Assembly: GCA_023251335.1 (NCBI GenBank)
Contig: JAHEZA010000032.1
Coordinates: forward strand, 1 to 11,849
DNA length: 11,849 nucleotides
Reading direction: 5' to 3'
Source: Chitinophagaceae bacterium
GTDB lineage: Bacteria > Bacteroidota > Bacteroidia > Chitinophagales > Chitinophagaceae
The notes beneath the pieces were generated by a model. It made no database searches, was not told the origin of the DNA, and saw only the letters and a program-made list of their open reading frames with translations. The translations under genes and the position numbers were made by a program. Below, piece by piece: positions 7,606-11,849 of the stretch (position 1 is the first letter of the stretch; every line of letters starts with the position of its first letter).

Positions 7606-7669
7606 GGTTTTTCATAGGATATTGGATTTTAAAGCGGGACTAGATTTCCATCTGGGTCCCCTTTTTTTT
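7606..7669 (+). ncRNA. Small RNA family, copy 1 (~64 nt)
   Basis: It starts 5 nt after the -7 box with GG, then the conserved unstructured segment TTTTTCATAGGATATTGG, then ATTTTAAAGC. A terminator hairpin follows: GGGAC-TAGAT, loop TTCC, ATCTG, a bulged G, GTCCC (7636-7660), and a T8 tract. The 5' segment has only one C, so it cannot pair well with itself and is free to bind something else. No Rfam family is recognised. The function is unknown; a trans-acting RNA that pairs through its 5' segment is inference. Confidence 0.7.
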
Positions 7670-7727
7670 GCCTTCCACGGTGACCATGCTGAACTTCCCT
7701 AATTTTTTTTTGAAATAATTGGACTCT

Positions 7728-7761
7728 ATTGATAAATGTCAATAAAACTGTTTTATATTTG
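7728..7761 (+). promoter_or_regulatory. Promoter of small RNA copy 2
   Basis: ATTGAT (ATTG at 7728-7731), 22 bp, then TATATTTG at 7754-7761, followed by CC as in copy 3. The -33 region TATTGAT is shared with copy 3. Confidence 0.65.
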
Positions 7762-7765
7762 CCCC

Positions 7766-7828
7766 GGTTTTTCATAGGATATTGGATTTTAAAGCGGGAC
7801 TAGATTTTTATCTGGGTCCCTTTTTTTT
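7766..7828 (+). ncRNA. Small RNA family, copy 2 (~63 nt)
   Basis: The sequence is identical to copy 1 from the predicted start through the hairpin, except that the tetraloop TTCC became TTTT and one C before the U-tract is missing. The hairpin is at 7796-7820, followed by T8. Substitutions limited to the loop fit selection on RNA pairing. Confidence 0.7.
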
Positions 7829-7904
7829 GCTCTCTGGAGTTTTCTCACGGTGTCCAGGCGGATGCAACAAGTCGTAGGAAGGAATAAATTCACTTAAAAG
7901 AAAT

Positions 7905-7936
7905 ATTGATTAAAGTCAGAAAAATAGGTATATTTG
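7905..7936 (+). promoter_or_regulatory. Promoter of small RNA copy 3
   Basis: ATTGAT (ATTG at 7905-7908), 20 bp, then TATATTTG at 7929-7936. Confidence 0.65.
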
Positions 7937-7940
7937 CCAC

Positions 7941-8003
7941 GGTTTTTCATAGGATATTGGATTAAATCGGGACTAAGATTTCTATCTAGGTCCCTATTTT
8001 TTT
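7941..8003 (+). ncRNA. Small RNA family, copy 3 (~63 nt), convergent with recQ
   Basis: It keeps the complete 5' segment GGTTTTTCATAGGATATTGG. The linker is 2 nt shorter (ATTAAATC), which breaks any shared reading frame. The hairpin at 7969-7994 is GGGAC-TAAGAT, loop TTCT, ATCTAG-GTCCC, with one A/A mismatch replacing the bulge of copies 1-2, then TATTTTTTT. Its 3' arm and U-tract overlap the recQ stop codon (TAG on the minus strand at 7996-7994), so the RNA and the recQ mRNA meet tail to tail. Confidence 0.65.
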
Positions 8004-9910
8004 AGATACCTTTCTATCAAGCCTTCAGCGGTAACAGATAAGGAGTTTTCCTCTTGTAAAAAATTCAAAACTTTCCATACCTTGTTTTGCCTGAAGTCGC
8101 TTAATTTCCATAACAGGTCGGTTGTTGAAATAGGATTAGAAGCACTTTCTTTTTTTACCCGGGCCGATATTGCATTAAATTCTTCGGTGGTAATCATAGT
8201 TTCTTTATTTCTCAAGCAATTGTCGCAAATCCCACATGCTGAAATATTAAAATCGTTAAAATAGAAAGCGATCAATTTGCTCCGGCATTGGCTTTTGCAG
8301 GTTGAAAAATGAACCATGGCGTTTAATCTTTTTTCAAAAGCTTTCTTTCTGTTTAAGATATTTTTTTCATTAACATACAGGTCATCAGCTTTTACCCTGT
8401 TCTGGAGAAAATATACCTGTGGTTTTTCTTTTTGAGGGACATAGTCCACGACGCCTAATCCTTTTAATACGACCAGTAAACGAACTAATTCTTCATTTTT
8501 TATCCCGATGAATTTCGCAAGCTGGCTTTCGTTAATATTTGCAGGAAAATCAAATATGCCATCATACGACCTTAAAAGGCCTTTTACTATCGTATCATAT
8601 TGGGGATGACTTTGTTCAAATTGATTCAGCGTATTTTTATTTGTTGTAAAAACGACAGTTGGTGGGGCAAAGAATTGCTCACTATAAGTAATCAACTCTT
8701 CTTGTTCAAGTATCTTTAAAACACTATTTACAGTAAACGCGTCCAACTTAAAATTCTTTACAAAAGCATTGATGTCAAATTCATAAGAAAGTCCTTTGCC
8801 TTTGCCTGATGGCAACTGAAAAAAATTGCACAGGGCACCATAAATTTTTCTGACGATTTCAATTGATGGAAATCTCTGTTTTACTTTTTCTTTTAGATCA
8901 TTTATTTCAGCATCGTTAAAGAGCAGCACTGCGTAAGATTTTTTTCCATCGCGTCCTGCTCGCCCGGCTTCCTGGTAATAATTTTCTAAAGCATCGGGCA
9001 TATCATAATGAATGACCGTTCTTACATCCGGCTTGTCTATTCCCATCCCAAAAGCATTGGTACAAGCTATTATCCTGATCTTATCGCTAATCCAGTCTTC
9101 CTGTTTTTTATTTCGTTGTTCTAAAGTTAATCCTGCATGATAGTAATCAGCACTGATGCCATTCATTTTCAGCATCTCGGATACCTCTTTTGTTCTCTTC
9201 CTTGTTTTGCAATAAACAATACCACTACCCGCTACTTTTTTTAAAATTGAAAGCAATTTGTTTTGTTTTGAAGAAAGTTCGAATGCACTGTAAGAAAGAT
9301 TAGCGCGTTCAAAAGACTGTTGAAACGATTGGTATCCTTTTTTAAATAATAACTTTTGACAAATATCTCTTTGAACTTCCAACGTCGCGGATGCAGTAAG
9401 CGCCAATATCGGAATCTCAGGAAAATATTCCCTGATAGAAGCGATGTGAAGGTAAGCAGGCCTGAAATCGTACCCCCATTGTGAAATACAATGTGCTTCA
9501 TCTACGGCAACCAGGTTTAATTTAATCAATGGCAGATATTCCAAAAAAAGTTCTGTTTCTAAACGTTCCGGAGACACATAAAGGAATTTGAAATTACCGT
9601 ACGCAGCGTTTTGCAATGTGTTCTTTACTTCATGGAAACTCATTCCCGAATAGATAGAAAGAGCGGGAATTCCTTTCTTTTTCAAATTGGCCACCTGGTC
9701 CTTTATTAATGCGATTAATGGGCTTATTACAAGGCAAACCCCTTCGCCCACCAACGAAGGAATTTGGAAACAAATCGATTTCCCACCACCTGTAGGCATT
9801 AAGGCAATCGTATCTTTTTTGGATAAAACAGATAAAATGATCTCTTCCTGCAATGGGCGAAACGCATTGTAGCCCCAATATTTTTTTAAAATTTCTTTAA
9901 CCGCTATCAT
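7994..9910 (-). CDS. recQ: ATP-dependent DNA helicase RecQ family
   Basis: 638 residues. This is a 3'-5' superfamily 2 helicase for recombination and repair. Motif 0 is FRPLQEE (Q21), Walker A is TGGGKS (K44), and the DEAH box is at D137-H140. It is followed directly by the RecQ aromatic-rich loop CISQWGYDFRP. Motif VI is YYQEAGRAGRDG. A zinc-binding RQC region follows near residues 535-565, with cysteines in STCKSQCRSK and ACGICDNC. The last ~70 residues (TTEEFNAISARVKKES to ERYLKK) look like a winged-helix-type tail, and no recognisable HRDC domain is present, unlike E. coli RecQ. The tail may therefore limit substrate choice, which is inference. The start is the ATG at 9910. A 28-bp palindrome lies 20 bp upstream, and tatD precedes it on the same strand. 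Confidence 0.93.
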   Translation of the reverse strand: MIAVKEILKKYWGYNAFRPLQEEIILSVLSKKDTIALMPTGGGKSICFQIPSLVGEGVCLVISPLIALIKDQVANLKKKGIPALSIYSGMSFHEVKNTLQNAAYGNFKFLYVSPERLETELFLEYLPLIKLNLVAVDEAHCISQWGYDFRPAYLHIASIREYFPEIPILALTASATLEVQRDICQKLLFKKGYQSFQQSFERANLSYSAFELSSKQNKLLSILKKVAGSGIVYCKTRKRTKEVSEMLKMNGISADYYHAGLTLEQRNKKQEDWISDKIRIIACTNAFGMGIDKPDVRTVIHYDMPDALENYYQEAGRAGRDGKKSYAVLLFNDAEINDLKEKVKQRFPSIEIVRKIYGALCNFFQLPSGKGKGLSYEFDINAFVKNFKLDAFTVNSVLKILEQEELITYSEQFFAPPTVVFTTNKNTLNQFEQSHPQYDTIVKGLLRSYDGIFDFPANINESQLAKFIGIKNEELVRLLVVLKGLGVVDYVPQKEKPQVYFLQNRVKADDLYVNEKNILNRKKAFEKRLNAMVHFSTCKSQCRSKLIAFYFNDFNISACGICDNCLRNKETMITTEEFNAISARVKKESASNPISTTDLLWKLSDFRQNKVWKVLNFLQEENSLSVTAEGLIERYLKK

Positions 9911-9929
9911 CAGATTTTGAAAAATAAAT

Positions 9930-9957
9930 TTGGCTAAAATTACGCGTAATTAGCCAA
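9930..9957. promoter_or_regulatory. 28-bp near-perfect palindrome between tatD-like gene and recQ
   Basis: TTGGCTAAAATTACG meets CGTAATTAGCCAA; the arms match over 13 bp except for a 2-nt AA insertion. On the minus strand it is followed by ATTTATTTTTC, so it could terminate the tatD transcript. It also sits 20-47 bp before the recQ start and includes a -7-like TAATTTTAG, so it could equally be an operator. Confidence 0.55.
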
Positions 9958-10070
9958 GAGTGTGTTCTCACATTTTATACCATTTGAGGCAGTTTGTTTT
10001 TGTAATAAACAGTCGAGTCACGCCGATTCAGATTGGGTGGTTTAGGACCGTATTTTCGGAAAACAAATTT

Positions 10071-10835
10071 TTAGGCAAAAACATTTTCTGCGTTATTTGT
10101 TGTTTTACTGGCTATCTCGTCGATTGTTATCCCTTTTATCGCGGCTAACTTTTGCGCTATGTATTTTAAGTAACTGCTTTCATTTCTTTTACCTCTGAAT
10201 GGAACGGGGGCCAGGTAGGGCGCATCTGTTTCTAAAACCAAGTGTTGAAGATCTATTTCTTTCACCACATCATCAAGCCCGGAATTCTTAAAAGTGAGCA
10301 CGCCGCCGATGCCGAGTAAAAAGCCGAGATCAATAATGTCTTTTGCGTTTTGCAATGAACCGCTGAAGCAATGAAAAATCCCAAAAAGTTTTTTACCGCG
10401 ATATTCTTTGATTACATCAATCGTTTCCTGCATCGCGTTCCGCGTATGGATTACCAGCGGGCGATTATATTCAATGGCCCAACGGGCGTGAATATGAAGG
10501 CTTTCATATTGCTGTTTCTTAAATGTGGTATCCCAATAGAAATCCAAACCGGTTTCGCCAATGGCGGCAAATTCTCTTTGTTTCAACTGTTCCCCGATCA
10601 ATTTTATTTCTTCAAGAAAATTTTCTTTCACTGAACAAGGATGGAGACCTGCCATCGCAAACATTTTTCCGGGAAATTTTTTTTCTAATTCCAACAGGTC
10701 ATCATTGACGGCGCTGTCTATCGCTGGTAAATAAAACTTTTCTACACCTTCCTGTTCAGCTCTTTCAACAACGGAACTAATATCCGTCTTAAATTCTCCT
10801 ACATATAAATGCGTGTGTGTATCTATCAATTTCAT
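10071..10835 (-). CDS. TatD-family metal-dependent hydrolase (putative DNase)
   Basis: 254 residues, normal for TatD/YcfH proteins. These are TIM-barrel, divalent-metal hydrolases reported to act as 3'-5' exonucleases on DNA or RNA. The metal ligands are visible in order: H7 and H9 in DTHTHLY, the glutamate in AIGETGLDFYW, the histidine in LVIHTRNA, the histidine in FHCFSG, and the aspartate in ETDAPYLAP. The C terminus (SKTTNNAENVF) is the usual family ending. It lies upstream of recQ on the same strand with a 160-bp gap containing a palindrome, so co-transcription is possible but not certain. The start is the ATG at 10835, only a few bases after a TTTGCC, so the leader may be very short. 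Which TatD subgroup it belongs to (TatD, YcfH or YjjV) cannot be settled by eye. Confidence 0.92.
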   Translation of the reverse strand: MKLIDTHTHLYVGEFKTDISSVVERAEQEGVEKFYLPAIDSAVNDDLLELEKKFPGKMFAMAGLHPCSVKENFLEEIKLIGEQLKQREFAAIGETGLDFYWDTTFKKQQYESLHIHARWAIEYNRPLVIHTRNAMQETIDVIKEYRGKKLFGIFHCFSGSLQNAKDIIDLGFLLGIGGVLTFKNSGLDDVVKEIDLQHLVLETDAPYLAPVPFRGKRNESSYLKYIAQKLAAIKGITIDEIASKTTNNAENVFA

Positions 10836-10945
10836 TTTGGCAAAGAAAAAACATTTTTTTTACTACTCGTTAAGCCTGGCTCTCAGTTATATATCTCACG
10901 AGATTACACTTATTTTAAAAAATATTGCTCTACATGAAAAAATTG

Positions 10946-10976
10946 TTGATGGATTGTTAAATAATTATTAACTTCA
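10946..10976 (+). promoter_or_regulatory. Promoter of small RNA copy 4
   Basis: TTGAT (TTG at 10946-10948), 20 bp, then TAACTTCA at 10969-10976, two mismatches from TAnnTTTG. The -33 TTGAT and the spacing equal those of copy 3, which supports it despite the weaker -7. Confidence 0.45.
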
Positions 10977-10981
10977 CGTCA

Positions 10982-11040
10982 GTTTTCATAGGGTACGGAT
11001 TAAAAACGGGCTTGGGTATCTACTCAGGCCCAATTTTTTT
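10982..11040 (+). ncRNA. Small RNA family, copy 4 (~59 nt), diverged, convergent with deacetylase gene
   Basis: The conserved 5' segment reads GTTTTCATAGGGTACGGATT, one T shorter and with small changes. The linker AAAAAC leads into a hairpin at 11008-11031: GGGCTTGGGT, loop ATCT, ACTCAGGCCC. All 10 positions pair (two are G-U), although most of the stem differs in sequence from copies 1-3. AA-T7 follows. The T-tract includes the first bases of the neighbouring gene's stop codon. Confidence 0.65.
11008..11031 (-). terminator. Copy 4 hairpin also serves the minus strand
   Basis: On the minus strand the same stem is followed by GTTTTTAATCC, so it can also end the deacetylase transcript 8 bp after its stop codon. 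Copies 1-3 lack a good T-run in this direction. Confidence 0.5.
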
Positions 11041-11671
11041 ATAAGTAGTTCGGCAATGATTTAAATTGGAATCCTTTTTCAGTATAGAATTGCAGCACCT
11101 TTGGAAGGGTTTCGCTTAGTATATTTAATGATTTTTGGCTATCGTGAAAGACAATAATAGCGCCTTCTTTCGCATTATTAATTATATTCAGGTAACAGCT
11201 TTCTGCAGAAACGGAATGATCAAAATCGCCACTCAATACATCCCACATTACTGTCTTTAATTTTAAATTCCCTTCAGCGATTGTCTTTATTTGGAAAGGA
11301 GTGATCCTGCCATAAGGCGGCCTGAAAAGATTGCTATCAATAATTTTTGCGGCGGCGGTGATGTCTTCCACATATTTTTTATCCTTTGTTTTCCATCCGT
11401 TCAGATGATTATACGTATGATTTCCAGGGCGGTGGCCGTCAGCGATTATTTGAGTGTAAATTTCGAAATGTTCTTTCACATTCTTCCCGATACAAAAAAA
11501 TGTGGCTTTGGCATTGTATTTTTTTAATTGATCCAAAATAAATAGAGTAGCCTGCGGGTGCGGGCCATCGTCAAAAGTGAGATACAAAATCTTTTCATCT
11601 GTTTTAATATCCCAGATACAATTCGGGTAAATTTTCTTTATGAGCCACGGAGTTTTTTTGAGATAGAACAT
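11039..11671 (-). CDS. Polysaccharide deacetylase family protein (NodB homology)
   Basis: 210 residues, almost entirely one NodB-type carbohydrate esterase 4 domain. These enzymes remove N-acetyl (or O-acetyl) groups from peptidoglycan, chitin oligomers or other glycans. Motif 1 is LTFDDGPHP, with D34 (base) and D35 (metal). Motif 2 is NHTYNH, with metal ligands H85 and H89. Motif 3 is FRPPYGR (116-122). Motif 4 is MWDVLSGDFD (142-151). Motif 5 is VFHDS with H176. All catalytic residues are present. I see no signal peptide or lipobox: the N terminus MFYLKKTPWLIKKIYP is basic and aromatic, so it may be cytoplasmic or membrane-associated. The substrate cannot be told. Its stop codon abuts the terminator of small RNA copy 4. 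Confidence 0.93.
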   Translation of the reverse strand: MFYLKKTPWLIKKIYPNCIWDIKTDEKILYLTFDDGPHPQATLFILDQLKKYNAKATFFCIGKNVKEHFEIYTQIIADGHRPGNHTYNHLNGWKTKDKKYVEDITAAAKIIDSNLFRPPYGRITPFQIKTIAEGNLKLKTVMWDVLSGDFDHSVSAESCYLNIINNAKEGAIIVFHDSQKSLNILSETLPKVLQFYTEKGFQFKSLPNYL

Positions 11672-11820
11672 GTATGAAAATAATTTTTTTACGTTAATTT
11701 CATCGCAAGTTACAAGGGGAATCCTTCTTCAAAGAAAAATACTCTTTTTATTGCTTCACTATAAAATTTATGATAGAAAATAGTCGTTAAAATAAACAAG
11801 CTGAGGAGCTAAAAAAAGCA

Positions 11821-11849
11821 TTTGAACAGTTCAGAAATTCGTACCTTTG
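11821..11849 (+). promoter_or_regulatory. Outward-facing promoter at the right edge
   Basis: TTTG at 11821-11824, 17 bp, then TACCTTTG at 11842-11849, an exact TAnnTTTG. It is divergent from the deacetylase gene and would drive whatever lies to the right of the window. Confidence 0.55.

Larger units (their letters stand above)
7571..8003 (+). repeat. Tandem array of three small transcription units
   Basis: The gene-poor 552 bp between the HerA-like gene and recQ hold three promoter-RNA-terminator units in the same direction, with -7 boxes at 7594, 7754 and 7929 (steps of 160 and 175 bp). The RNA parts of copies 1 and 2 are almost identical, and copy 3 is somewhat diverged. Outside the RNAs the spacers differ, apart from a shared CACGGTGNCCA at 7676-7686 and 7846-7856, so the array probably arose by tandem duplication. 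Confidence 0.85.

Noticed and set aside
7539..7643. A 34-codon hydrophobic ORF (MRFFKILLLNC ... YWILKRD) overlapping small RNA copy 1, looking like a mini membrane protein.
   Set aside because: Its 3' half is the conserved RNA segment, but the frame is not kept: copy 2 lacks an ATG and a hydrophobic start, copy 3 has a 2-nt deletion that changes the C terminus, and copy 4 has indels giving an early stop. Conservation continues past the stop into the hairpin. The signal is therefore at the RNA level; translation of copy 1 alone is not excluded.
7571..8003. CRISPR-like array of repeats and spacers.
   Set aside because: Only three repeats, over 60 nt each and with spacers near 100 bp; each repeat carries a promoter and terminator, and no cas genes are near.
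7571..8003. Riboswitch or leader of a downstream gene.
   Set aside because: Each unit ends in a terminator and points at the 3' end of a gene on the opposite strand, so no downstream coding sequence could be regulated in cis.
10009..10045. CAGTCGAGTCACGCCGATTC resembles the T-arm and 3' end of a tRNA.
   Set aside because: No D-arm, no anticodon stem of correct geometry and no matching acceptor strand upstream; at most a chance or decayed fragment.
9960..10148. 62-codon plus-strand ORF antisense to the end of the tatD-like gene.
   Set aside because: It overlaps a clear TatD C terminus on the other strand and shows no domain or promoter.
10893..10904. 12-bp palindrome ATCTCACGAGAT between the tatD-like gene and small RNA copy 4.
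   Set aside because: Too short (5-bp arms) and isolated to claim as a site.

Overview
The window looks like chromosomal DNA of a Bacteroidota bacterium, probably near Chitinophagaceae; the family-level guess is inference. Support comes from A+T-rich composition, weak or absent Shine-Dalgarno sequences, several exact Bacteroidota-type promoters (TTG or TTTG, about 17-22 bp, then TAnnTTTG), and the character of the proteins (a Cys-zinc RecQ without HRDC, a DUF853/HerA-like ATPase, an RprY-like response regulator).

Layout from left to right. (1) 1-1649, minus strand: the first ~549 codons of pheT, running off the left edge. (2) 1650-2112: a long, A+T-rich divergent region with a 21-bp phased set of DnaA-box-like sequences just upstream of dnaB. 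(3) 2113-4922, plus strand: dnaB, rsmE, a small cysteine-containing lipoprotein, and a 22-codon lipoprotein-signal ORF, closed by a bidirectional terminator. (4) 5038-5736, minus strand: an OmpR-type response regulator with no kinase beside it. (5) 5737-5899: a divergent region carrying a perfect 12-bp inverted repeat with widely separated arms. (6) 5900-7441, plus strand: a HerA/DUF853-like ATPase. (7) 7442-7993: a gene-poor 552 bp holding three tandem copies of a short transcription unit. (8) 7994-10835, minus strand: recQ and a TatD-family hydrolase, separated by a 28-bp palindrome. (9) 10836-11038: a diverged fourth copy of the short unit. (10) 11039-11671, minus strand: a NodB-type polysaccharide deacetylase. 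(11) At the right edge, an outward-facing plus-strand promoter.

The most striking content is the family of four very short transcription units, about 59-64 nt each, at 7606, 7766, 7941 and 10982. Each has a Bacteroidota promoter at a fixed distance, a near-invariant unstructured 5' segment (core TTTTCATAGG, then GG-ATT), and a 10-11 bp hairpin ending in a U-tract. The 5' segment is conserved as nucleotides, because indels break any reading frame. The hairpin changes sequence but keeps pairing, most clearly in copy 4. This pattern indicates a small-RNA family rather than a gene or a simple terminator. I do not recognise it as a named family.

The protein genes are mostly housekeeping: translation (pheT, rsmE), replication and repair (dnaB, recQ, tatD-like, HerA-like), envelope (lipoproteins, deacetylase) and regulation. 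No mobile element, CRISPR array, tRNA or rRNA gene was found.
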